From Rapana venosa (Eukaryota; Mollusca; Gastropoda; Neogastropoda; Muricidae): a stretch of DNA of 64,000 bases. The notes under the pieces are model-generated. The model was given only the letters and a program-made list of their open reading frames with translations. It was not told the DNA's origin and searched no databases. Every line of letters begins with the position of its first letter. Position 1 is the stretch's first letter. The stretch covers positions 51,339,293-51,403,292 of the forward strand of contig CM054134.1 of NCBI GenBank assembly GCA_028751875.1. The letters are read 5' to 3'. This document shows positions 25,401 to 35,477 of the stretch, in pieces. The translations under genes were made by a program, and so were the position numbers.

Positions 25401-28400
25401 GCTCACGGTCGTGGTATTTCTTCAGGGCTAAAACAGCATGCTCCCTGTGGATGTAGGCTACTTCAGCCTGGCCCTTGGTCAGTATGTTGGCACGTTTCAG
25501 AGGCCCAATAGCACCAAACAGCTCCTGCAGGCACCATCACAAAAAATTACATATATTTGATAGTATGTCATGCAGCACATAAAGTACATACTATGAAATG
25601 AATGTTAGAGTGAACAAGAATCAAAGAAAGTTCAGTGTTGTGTGAAATTTTACCAGCTACAAGATCCATCTTGTTTTATTGTTGTTGTTGTTGTTGTTGC
25701 TTTTATTGCTTATCCCAGCAGTCCCTATAACAAACTCTGAAAAAAAGTTCTTCAAATCAGCAAACGCTGGCAAAAATAACAGTGCTTATATCAATGATAC
25801 TAGCCTCAGAAAAATGAATAGTGTTCTGGTGAAAACATTTCTTCTAAGTGAAATCTGGGCTGCTTTCATAAGTCTCTACAAAAGCAGTACTACTTTGTTC
25901 TTTTTTTCTTTCTGTCTGCATACATGTACATAATCTGCCAATGGGAATAGGAGTCCAACCCCTTTCTCATTTGGGGTCCCCCCCCCTTCAAAACAAATCA
26001 ATGCTTAATGAAAATATTTGTAACAGACTTTACCAGATCTTTTCATTTACCTAAAAACGAAGGCTCACAATTTCAACCATTGACACCAATCTGACAATAC
26101 TACTGGTCTGAAGTTTGATCACCTTTGATCTTACTGTTTCCATTCATCGATTTCCATGCCCCCTTCCACATATGTACATATTCTTGTGCGTGCGCATCTA
26201 GTTATAACTGTAGCCAATGGTTCAATGATTCAGCCAAGATAAAGCAACAAGTACTTACAATGATGTCGTCCTGTGTGACAGAGGCATGCAGGTTAGACAC
26301 CAGCATACGAAAACCTTGCAGGGGGCTTATCATAGGAGTCTCTGGTTCTTCCTCTTCCTCGGACTGCTCCTGCAACGGCAAACGAGATGACATCAACAGG
26401 TACAGAGACCATTTTGACAATTCTTGATATGTACCATTCTTTTTTTGTTGCATCATCTTTTGTGACATTCCTGTCCTGCTGTTCCCATGCCACTTATCAC
26501 AATCCCTCCACCCCAACCAAACCTAGATTTGTTACATTGCATCCCCAGGATCAGAAGTCCACAGGGAGCCTATCAATATCAGGCCGCCATGGGGCTACCA
26601 GCCCTTTAATGAGCAATTACAACTGTACTCTTTTTCTTTCTGGACAGAATAATGATAAAATCACTTTCCACATGATTATGAAGCCCTGGACAATGTATCT
26701 ACCCGTAACATATCTAAAAAACCCCATAGTTTTATATAAATCAAATTCTCACACTCTTTCTCTCTGTTTTGTCTCTTCTTACAGAATCTGCGAATGACAA
26801 GTTGTGAAGCAAGAGAAAAGCAGTTCTCCACAGATGTCCAGCTGCCTTTGCTAGTAGTTTATAAAAAAAGAAAAGTACATTGTAACTTTGAAGACAATTT
26901 TCAAAAACAGGGTTGTGGCTCAAGCCCAGAGCGAGCATGTCCCTCTCCCTTTTCAAGCTTTTCAGCTAATTTTAACCTTGAAATTCTTTAATTATTTATT
27001 TGGGGCTTTTTTGGCAGTAATTCTAGCCCAGAACAAGTTCTAACTCATTTTTCAGGTTTTTGAAAGGAAAAAAAAAATGCACATACTTTAAAAAAAAGTT
27101 TTGAATGTAGTTTTCAAAATTTCCTTATAAAACTTTTTTCAACAGCAAGAATGACTACGCTTTAAGCGTGCACTTTTGAAATTGTACTAGCAGCAAATAA
27201 TCACTAACCTATTTCTAATGTTTTTCAAGAAAGTATACCCATTTTGTCTACACTGACTTTGTCCTAACACATTAAAGCAACTGTGCAGATCAATATCATA
27301 CAACCATGGAGATTATCAGAGCATGAAGCACATCCTTCTGATATTCTAGCCTCCCCTCTCCCCCAGTCCAACTCTGACAGTAAATTACAGTAAAAAAAAA
27401 GGTAAAGGAGTCCCATAACCTATAAGGTCGTAGGGGAGCAAGGCGTCTGAGACCTCACTTCTCTAGGGCCAGCATATTGAGGGCGGCGCCCATCTCCTCT
27501 CCCTCGCTGCTTTACCTTCCCTGACCCTAAAGAGGGCAGGTACCCATTTACAGCTGGGCGAACTGGGGGAACTGTACTGAAGCCAAGGCCCGCAAATGGT
27601 CACCCATCCAACTGGTAACCACGCTCCATGCTGCTTAACTTGGCTGGGGGAAAGCGAGTGCTCCGACCACTGAGCTATCCCGTCCCCTTTACCAAATTAC
27701 AGTGGCGCCACTGTAATTACTGTCAGAGTTGACAGCACTGTGGGCTTCAATATGATCACATAAATCAGAAAATCAAATCTTAACTATGTCTGATATAAAC
27801 TGTGCAAAAAAAACAAACCCCACTGTGTCTAATATCCTTTACTCACTTTCACTTCCGAGTCTTCTTCAAACTCTTCTTTGTCCTGGTTCTGGCTCTGGAA
27901 CTCGCCGTTTCTTGGCAGGCACGTAGTCAACAATGACGGGGCTAGAGCTGCCCGTGTCCCTGGCAGCAAATCGCTCAGACAGTGACATAGGGGCGCGTCT
28001 TTTTGACGCTTTGCTGGAACCTGAGCTGCGCTGTTCTGTCTGTGGATGGGCTGAAGGGCGGGGGGCCAGTCGCTTGGAGACATGCTGGCCAGACTTGGAT
28101 GGCTTTGCGGAAGCGGGGATACTGTGTTGTTGATGCTGACTACTTGACGCGCCTGGCTGGAATGGGCGTTTGGATGGCAAAGTGGAAACACCACCACCTG
28201 GACTAGGGGAGGCCCTTAACCGGTCTTCTGCCTCAGGCTCCGATTCTGGTGTTTTGTTTAGTAAAGTGTTTTTCGTTGCTTTGTAACGAGCTTCTGCTGG
28301 GTATCCTGACAAAGTTTTTACAGCACTATCCTCTGACCTGCTAGGTTTGGAAGGACGCTTCGATGAAGTAGGAGGCTGAATGGGGGAAGGGGATCTTGCT

Positions 28401-31400
28401 CTCAATCTGCCTTGTGAAGGTGCTTGTCGACTTCTAGGTGGGTTGGTTGAGGATGAGGTTGGGGCAGATGAGGGCTGGAATTTATCGTTTTGGATCTGGA
28501 TGACTGGACCTCTGTCACTGTCTAGCCTGGTTTTTGGAGCACTTGCTGAGGATGAGCCCTGTTTGAAAAGAGGCAACAGCCGTTTGTCCATCATCAAATG
28601 TTACTTTTTCAGCCCAGTTTCTTGAATTGATTTGCTAACCGTCTAAAGAGTGTCATTTTTAGTCATCAAACATCACAGTAATATGCATAAAAGTATTCAT
28701 GGGAGAATAACAAGCCATTACAATGAAACTTTGGCCAAAAGTCATCGCAATATCTGAAATCAATGCTGATATTTCCTAATGCATCATAACCACACACACA
28801 CTCATGTAAAGAAGTAAAAACTAACATTTATCGCTTATCTTAAAAGTAACAAACTGGAAACGAGACATTCAGATTTAATATGTTTAAGAAAAAGTAGGTG
28901 ATTAAACTGACCATATTCTTTTTTTTCCAAAACAATGTCGATAAAAGAAAAGGAAAAGAACAAAACTTGAAAAGTTCAATTCATACATAAATCATTCCAT
29001 AATCCAACACGCAAAGTGAGGAACTGGCTTTCAAAAATCAAGAGACATGTAAAACAGATACAGAACTTTCTTTTCAGTTTATATGTCTATATCACTATTC
29101 ACCTGGTCTCCAATAATCCCCTCTGTCACTAAGACAGATGGACAGGGACTCTGTTTTTTCTGCCAGGGTTTAACTTATAAAAAAAATATATAAACAAAAA
29201 AGCCCCCGTCTATCCTACCTCATGCCTTTTTACTGTGAAGGGACTGTGTGACTTCAGTTTCTCACTTACTGATGCATACAGATGCTCCACTGCAAATACT
29301 GCTACATAAAGCATGCGCCAGCACAAGCAGCATTTCTTATTTCACACTATACTTCTCAAGAGAGGCTTCCCAACTAATGATCTGATATTCAACCTTCCTT
29401 TTCTCTACAACAACTGTGTTTTTTTCCCCATGTGTGTACATGCAGAAGATCAATATATACATGATAAAGATCTGTAAGTCATATCATCTAACAGGAACAT
29501 GTCCATTCTACAACATCATTAAAAAAAGTATGAGAGACCAAAACAGAAAAAAAATTGTAAAAAAAATTACCCTCCCACCCCCTAAAAAAACACCCTCTGA
29601 ATATAAGAGAAACTATACAAGACTGCATGTCTTCCACTCTACCTCAAGTACATAGAAAATGGAGTGAATTGCTCACCTGCTTTCTGCTGCTCTGTGGTAA
29701 CCGCCGAGTCACTGTCAGATTCTGTCCATCAAATGTGACATCAGGGATAGCACGCGTGATTTTGAGACTGCTGCCTATATTTTCCACCAATGCCCCTCCA
29801 TTCGCTAATGGGTTCTGCAACTATTCAAGTACAACAAATGTGTGAAATCAAAACTACAATATAAAACAAAAATTTTAACTTCTAAGTCTGTTAAGTTGGT
29901 ATGACACAAGGAAATATGTAACAAAAATGATACTCATCATAGATTCATTCCCAAATCTACAATGTCTATCATTTTGCAGAAAACCTTGCCTGTTACCTTC
30001 AAAGTTCTATAGTATTTCTAAAGATCAACCAGGACCTCAGTAAATGGTGTCCTGAAAGAATTACAGCAGTATCTTTTTACCTTTTGCTTCTAGTATTACA
30101 TGTGGTCATAACATTCATTTTCACAGGCCACAAGTGTGTTTTCTGACTTACAGATATCACTTATGAGTCCATTTCAAGTTTAGGATATGTGCCCATCCAA
30201 ACAGGCACATATGAAAAAATCTCTAGTTGAGATGGGTTCTTTTTCATGCACTGAATGTGTGTTGCACAAGGGACCTAGATTTATCGTCCTATCTGAAAGA
30301 CAAGCACAAAGACCACCACTCAAATCCTAGAGAATTGGGGAAAAGTTTGGGAATACTTTTGTGTCTGATGAGTTAAAAAATGAACACATCTGTTTACTTG
30401 AACACTGCACATCTCTTCGGGAAGATCTACAGAAGTCCTGAGTACATTTTTGTTAGTTTTCTTTTTTAAAATAGCTAATTTGATTTTTCCTATCATACCC
30501 CAGTGGACAAAAAGAAATTTCCTTAAAGCAACTGTCCAGCTCATCGATATAATACTTAATGATCTTCTTTTGATGACATCTCTTATATTTTTTATGACAC
30601 CAAAAAGACTCAGCAGGACACTTTCTGGGTATTGGGGAAAAAAGTAAGGATTTAGTAGTTTAAAAAGTAAATCTGTGAAGGTCTAATAACATACCTGTTT
30701 GAACAAGATTTACACTCAAAATAAGCTTAACTTTGCTGGTCTGGCTGCAAGGGCAGGTGTCCATTTGTACATGGAGCCAGTGTATTGCAAATAAATTGTT
30801 TACGGAGTAGTCTGAAATATGTCTACTACATGTATTAACTTACAAGTCTTGACAAACAAGCCACTGACACATGCCTATCCCTACTTTTACAGATGAAGAG
30901 GGAATTTTCCATATATCGCTTCTCACAGCAACCTTACATCTGAAAGAATTGTGACCATGCAATTCCAACATGTCCACTTCACATGCAGCACATCCCCCAA
31001 AGCCTGCCAATGGATGATGTGCATCTCCATCTTCAAACCAATTCCAAGAGGATAAACCACATCTTCCAACCAGTTCTTGATGACTGAACCATATCTTCCA
31101 AACAATGTGTACATGTAGAGAGCTTTAAAGGCTGAAAGATGTTCTGCAAATGACAAAACATAGATCTACACTCAAAGACGTTCTGCAAATGATAAAACAT
31201 CTACAACAAGAACATAATTTCTAATACAGAAATACACATTTTTATGGTGTTTGTCTGATTGTCTAAAAAGATTAAATCACCTTGGCATAAAGGCAGAAAG
31301 CAGCTGCAAACATAAATCGAGCTCATCAGGTTTTCATCTATTATAATGATACTAAATCTTACATGGGACTTTTATAAAACGTTACAACATCAAGTTACCT

Positions 31401-34400
31401 GTTACATTACAATTATATATTATGTCTTAACATGGTCATACAGCCAGGAAGCTGTCTTAAGATCAACAGTCAACTCTCACTCGCCGACTGCATGAAGCTC
31501 AGTTAGTCTTCCCCATCTCTGTGACTGAAATGGATGTGTCGTCTTTGCCATCCAAAATTTTATCATCCTTCACTCAAGTTCTAAATATTTTAGTGCCTTA
31601 CTTTCTTACTGCTCTTCACATACAGTAATAATAACACATCTTGACTTTTCCTCATATCCCCCTTACTCCCTTCAAATAAATAAAAAAAAGAAACTCACAG
31701 TTCTTGTCAAGGGTCCAGGTGGCCTTGAATTATTTGAAGATGAAACACCGGGATTAACAGCAACCTAAACAACAAAACAATGCCCACATGAAATACATAA
31801 AACAATGCTAATGTGCACATGTTATAGTTCTTCAAGATAAAACCACATTGTTATTTTCTATAGGTATAACCACTTTGCTATATAGTATATTCTTTTCTCA
31901 TATATATATTCCAGTTCTATTTCTAATTCTGTTCTGAACAAAGGCAAATATCACAGTATCTAGAATATTCCTGATCAGTAGCTAATCCCCTTCTGCATCA
32001 AACTAATTATAGTTTTCCTTTCTTTGTTCTCACTGCCAATTGACCAGAAGACAGGGCGGTGGGATAGGCTAGTGGTTAGAGCTTTGCACTCTTGATCTGA
32101 CAGGGATCGAGCCACAACCATGGCACCCGTTTAATGAGATTTGCCCTGGAGTTAACCATCAGTACAGACTCCACTCCCCTGAAAGTCTTTCAGATGAAAC
32201 TTTAAACTGAAGTACCATCTGCAAACACACAGAGAACATCTTGTGCACCCATTAAAAGCTGCTCTGCCTTTTGGGAGAGTAGGTTACTGAATTGCAGGAA
32301 GGAACAGATGACAAAATTTGTAAAAAGCATGCACATTGGTGTTCTGTTTAGACATCATCCTTAAAGTCAGAATGCGGCTACCTTCATAGTAGGAAAAAAC
32401 GATTACATACACAGGGGCAGACAGATGAAGAATTTGGACAAAGAACATAAAAAGAACAGTGAGCCTACAGATATATAGAATGAATTTGTAGATAAGAAAA
32501 TTAGCCATCACTGTACCTCTGGTAAGCAAACTTACTCTATGTATAGTCATTTTCAGTCTAATACTATTTTGCAGGCCTACAAACCTGCAGTATACTGTTA
32601 CTAACAGTGTTAGTAAACTCACTTATTTTGTTATTACCATTTAATTTTAATACTTTGTAGGGTTGCTTACCTTCAAGTAAACAGTTTACGCTTGGCTCTA
32701 TACATATTTATACTTTGATAACACTGTCAGTTTTTCTGTATTTTAGGGTGAATCAATATAGTATCTAAATCATAACAGAAATTGTTTTGTTCTTCATTAC
32801 ATCATCCTGACCCATATTTAAAGACTTTCTTACACGCACACTAATTTTCCAGTAAGAAAAGAAAAGCAATTGCTGATATTAGTGATAAAGCTTGATAAGT
32901 TGAGAGTTGGTAAACTTTCACAGACACATAAACACACAAATACTTACGGTAAAATTCAGGAGATCACTACTCTTCTTCTGGTTGAGTGCCGGCATACGAT
33001 TTGTGGTCAGGCTGAAGTTGGGAGCTTGACTTAACTGAAATCTCTGCTGGCTAGGTGGCGCAGCTATCTGTAGATTGTTCTGGAAGCCCAGCTGCTGTTG
33101 AGGTGCAGGTACTGGCACTCTACCTTCGGACCTCCTTCTTTCTTGTGGCATGTTCCTTGGTTGTAGTTTGGAACGTGCATCAAACGTCCACTTGTTGATG
33201 CGCTTTTGCACAATTTTTACACGTGCATCTGACATTTTAATTCTATTTCTGATTGTGATCATATCCCGGGCATCTATCTGTCCCTTTGCAAGTCCTGAGC
33301 GGCCAGAGCCACCGTTACCCATTGGATTCCCTCTTCGGCTGGAGGATGTTATGGCTGCGCCATGGTTGGTTTGGGGACGTTTTTGCTGAAATGCACCTTG
33401 CTGACCCTGTCTGGCTGCAAACTTCTGTGCTGGTTTTCCATTGCGGTTCCTGTGTATTTGAAAGATAAAAATAGGCAGGAAGGTTCAATGGATTTGCTAG
33501 AGATTCTGTCAGTTTAGAGTCTGTTTTAATACACCTTTCAAGTGTCTAAAGTCATGCTGTCTTCAGCAAACAAACCAAAATGCACAATAGCATGATAAGT
33601 AAATCACATAATTTACTTGATTTAGAGACTGGATGGTCTAATTTGATAGTTTTTCACTTTGGTTTTGCCAATTAGTGAATTGCTCTTATTCATATCATGC
33701 AAAACCTGGAAACAATCTACACTTATTCATGTAGGAGTGGGTGTAAAGTGAAGGTTAGAGGGTGGGAAGGGTGTGTAGGAATATTCCCAAGGTCATGGTA
33801 TTCTTCCTCGTCTATTTTTGCCTTCTTGGTCCATTCTCCTGTCTACTGTCTTTTTTCCAGAGAGACTTAAAAGATAATTCTCTCTTAATCAGTTAATCAA
33901 CTTAATCAGTTAATGTCTTATGCCTAAGTCGGATGCGCTGGGCCTGACTTATCAGGGGCTTCATTTTTGCTCATATAACAGACAACAATAGTTGCTGTCT
34001 GAGCATTGAAGAAGTATCATATACATCAATACATGTGGTTTTTGTCACTTTGTGTACTATCACACATGGTAACCAGTTAAGTTCTTCATAATTCAACTGA
34101 AGTTTCATTGCAATTTTTTGGTTACCGGTGCTTCAAAATATTGCAAAACCAAGTTAACTTATGTTGTGTTAAATGCCTAGATATATTTCGGAAAGGAAAC
34201 CATGATCAATGCTCATTTTATTTTGCTATTCTGTCTCCAATGTCTGATGAACTGAATGTGCACATGTATAAAGTCTACATTACATGTTACTGAAAATGGA
34301 AGGTCTTATAACTTCTTATAAGAGTTTTGATTAGTTTTTGTTCTGAATGCTTTTGTGTTTTGTTTTCTGTATTGCTGTACCTGCAAGAATTTCTCTTTAT

Positions 34401-34877
34401 GAGATGATAAAGTTGAATTGAATTCTATCCTACCACATTGAACGAATTTGAAGACCAGCATCACCGTTTCCGGTGTTTGGCGTGATCTACATCTCTCCTT
34501 GTCCTAGGCATATATATGAAACTAGTAACGTGAAGTGCACTTTTAGCACTTTCAATCCTTCTTTCTACACAGAATACAAACACAATAAAAGCAAAACGAA
34601 ACAAAGTTTTTGTTGCCTTTTCTTCGAATGGGTTCATAGTTTTTTGATCTAGCACAGCCCACGTAGTGCCCAGGGGAGTCCTCCAGTAACTTGAGTAAGG
34701 GAGCACCAATATTTTATGCCTATAATTTTCCAGTTCAACATCTTAACACATTGAAGTCTAGCAACAACTGTCTATATCGGTGTTTTGCATACATGAAAAT
34801 ACTCACGCAAATTGTACTTTGAACACTTTCAGTTCTTTTTTCTTCGCAATAATTTCGTCGAGTGACAAGTCCGCCAT
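22315..34877 (-). CDS. POLDIP3: POLDIP3/SKAR-like mRNA-export adaptor, nine coding exons
   Basis: Coding exons from 5' to 3' on the minus strand are 34877-34807, 33449-32948, 31764-31699, 29814-29677, 28558-27847, 26369-26259, 25524-25395, 24762-24663 and 22447-22315. All have GT-AG borders and compatible phases. The predicted protein is about 653 residues (human POLDIP3 is 421). Residues 1-14 (MADLSLDEIIAKKK) form a UAP56/DDX39B-binding motif. DAR motifs occur near residues 83, 98 and 114, as in SKAR. An acidic patch precedes an RRM from about residue 514 (RNP2-like MLVSNL, RNP1-like GQAEVAYI), and the C-terminus (IHKALFKTGL ... FTVKL) matches the family end. In mammals POLDIP3/SKAR links the exon-junction and TREX complexes to S6K1 and mRNA export. 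Exon 5 encodes an expanded Ser/Pro/Lys-rich segment and is 712 bases long, one more than a whole number of codons. Confidence 0.93.
22455..23270 (-). repeat. ~33-bp minisatellite abutting the POLDIP3 exon 9 acceptor
   Basis: Roughly 25 copies of a unit that reads tacaaaagcatgtccacaca plus (ca)n and ataccttaca on the + strand. On the transcribed minus strand each unit contains tttGTAAGGtattt, resembling a 5' splice site. The array begins eight bases from the exon. Long open frames on both strands are by-products of the repeat. Confidence 0.93.
23270..23420 (+). mobile_element. SINE A/X fragment
   Basis: ggccccatgt, cttgcgcacatgttaaaaac, gagtaggcca, followed by tail X ctcaccactggtgaacctca and ctctagctgaggaatga; the middle is deleted. 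Confidence 0.75.
23541..23775 (+). mobile_element. SINE with head E, 3' truncated
   Basis: gttctgggtttgattcccaa (B box), tagtttgaggggaagattga, caagtctttcagagaagaca and gaaaatcggaaagagcaggg; same family as 62284. Confidence 0.75.
24663..24762 (-). CDS. POLDIP3: POLDIP3 coding exon 8, end of RRM
   Basis: The acceptor is gttgcag and the donor gtgagt. It encodes (G)QPMFVKVTTPLNAKVIKPL, the last RRM strand and linker. It leaves AG of a split Arg codon. Confidence 0.92.
24868..25208 (-). mobile_element. Near full-length SINE, head B with tail X, in POLDIP3 intron
   Basis: Minus strand: gccatagctgagtgaataag head with B box tgggtttgaaa, aggtcaacttcaaatgcaga, gttaaagatcctg, then tail X with accattggtgaacctt. 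An internal (AT)n lies at 25049-25060. Confidence 0.8.
25395..25524 (-). CDS. POLDIP3: POLDIP3 coding exon 7, central RRM
   Basis: The acceptor is gcctgcag and the donor gtaagt. It encodes ELFGAIGPLKRANIL, GQAEVAYIHREHAVLAL and KKYHDRELD, colinear with ELFCVCGALKRARLV ... KKYNNRCLDG of human POLDIP3. It ends with one base of a split Gly codon. Confidence 0.95.
26259..26369 (-). CDS. POLDIP3: POLDIP3 coding exon 6, start of RRM
   Basis: A 111-base phase-0 exon with acceptor gttgcag and donor gtaagt. An acidic stretch (EQSEEEEEPETP) is followed by PLQGFRMLVSNLHASV, matching PLEGTKMTVNNLHPRV of human POLDIP3 and containing the RNP2 strand. Confidence 0.94.
27369..27731. repeat. Near-perfect ~50-bp palindrome split by a SINE
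   Basis: The left arm 27369-27391 continues after the insertion at 27704-27706 and pairs with the right arm 27707-27731 (gccactgtaat ... gtcagagttg), with a single unpaired T/A. Bases 27695-27718 around the centre GGCGCC form a perfect 24-bp palindrome. Confidence 0.85.
27392..27693 (-). mobile_element. Dimeric tRNA-like/5S rRNA-like SINE with 10-bp target-site duplication
   Basis: Minus strand: gatagctcagtggtcggagc (tRNA A-box-like), then aagttaagcagcatggagcg and ttggatgggtgacc, which match the internal promoter region of 5S rRNA. The central segment includes cagctgtaaatgggtacctg. The sense strand ends in a T run. AAATTACAGT flanks it at 27382-27391 and 27694-27703. A second copy is at 62592. 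Confidence 0.85.
27847..28558 (-). CDS. POLDIP3: POLDIP3 coding exon 5, low-complexity, apparent one-base frameshift
   Basis: The acceptor caaacag and donor gtgagt are both clear and both neighbouring introns are phase 0, yet the exon is 712 bases (3n+1). The Ser/Pro/Lys-rich frame entered at 28558 (GSSSASAPKT) stays open to a TGA near 27866. The acidic frame that joins the next exon (DKEEFEEDSEVK) is offset by one base. The switch most economically lies at the GG of CCAGGAC around 27882-27883, after KKRRVPEPEP. The cause could be a sequencing or assembly error, a real frameshift, or an alternative short isoform. Confidence 0.85.
29677..29814 (-). CDS. POLDIP3: POLDIP3 coding exon 4
   Basis: A 138-base phase-0 exon with acceptor tagttgcag and donor gtgagc. 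It encodes 46 residues including LKITRAIPDVTFDGQNLTV, a segment I can place only by frame and position. Confidence 0.82.
31699..31764 (-). CDS. POLDIP3: POLDIP3 coding exon 3
   Basis: A 66-base phase-0 exon with acceptor gtttag and donor gtgagt. It encodes 22 residues ending GPLTRT, resembling the LKLTKTI stretch of human POLDIP3. The similarity is short; the splice sites and phase support it. Confidence 0.8.
32045..32415 (+). mobile_element. Near full-length SINE, head A with tail X, in POLDIP3 intron
   Basis: gataggctagtggttagagc (A box), cagggatcgagcc (B box), ccctggagttaacca, gagaacatcttgtgcaccc, then tail X ttaaagtcagaatgcggcta. Confidence 0.82.
32948..33449 (-). CDS. POLDIP3: POLDIP3 coding exon 2 with DAR motifs
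   Basis: The acceptor is aaatacacag and the donor gtaagt. The first G completes Ala24. It encodes a basic, Gln/Arg-rich region with IDARDMI, SDARVKI and FDARSKL, equivalent to the repeated (S/F)DAR units of SKAR. It ends in phase 0. Confidence 0.93.
33765..33985 (+). repeat. Repeat F copy
   Basis: Shares tccattctcctgtct, gagagacttaaaagataatt, aagtcggatgcgctgggcct and acaatagttgctgtctgag with the copy at 2543. Confidence 0.65.
34807..34877 (-). CDS. POLDIP3: POLDIP3 coding exon 1 with UAP56-binding motif
   Basis: The start codon is at 34877-34875. It encodes MADLSLDEIIAKKKELKVF, close to the MADISLDELIRKR start of human POLDIP3. The donor gtgagt (34806-34801) leaves GC of a split Ala codon. 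Confidence 0.94.
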
Positions 34878-35477
34878 GATGCAAATAGTACGGATTGGAT
34901 AATTCGCGGTATTCAATTGGTTTAAAACATACTTTGAAAAAAAAAAGGAAAGAAAGAAGATAATTTGACTTTTAGAACAATGAAAAAGAAACAAATCTAG
35001 ATTTTATTTTTTTTATCGTGTGACGGAGTTTTCCGTCAAAGTAGGTTTTATTTGTTTTGTTTTGTTTTTTTCTTGAAAGTTTCATGTGTTAAAGCAAAAA
35101 GTCTTTGGTACTTATCGCCCTTCGCTACTTTCAGTCTAGTGTCCGCGCACTTCAACACAACCATGGAGCATATTGAGGAGGCGTGCATGCACGGAAAGTG
35201 CATTCTGCGTCATTCTGATTTCATTTGCTTGGCCATTGATTTGAACTGATTCAGGTACTGTTGCAATGAGAAAACTTTGCAAGTAGGATTTTTTGCATGG
35301 AATTTGTTCATGGTTTTTATACGAGTTTATCATGTCACGTTGCTGCTCTGTGTGTGTGCTGTGCGTGCGCGCCGCACGTGCGGGCGCGTGTGTGTGTGTG
35401 CGTGTGTGTATAGCTGCTTTGAAAAAATTGTTTTAGGAAGCGTTGGTTTTGCAGTCTCACTTTTAAAATCTATGAAT

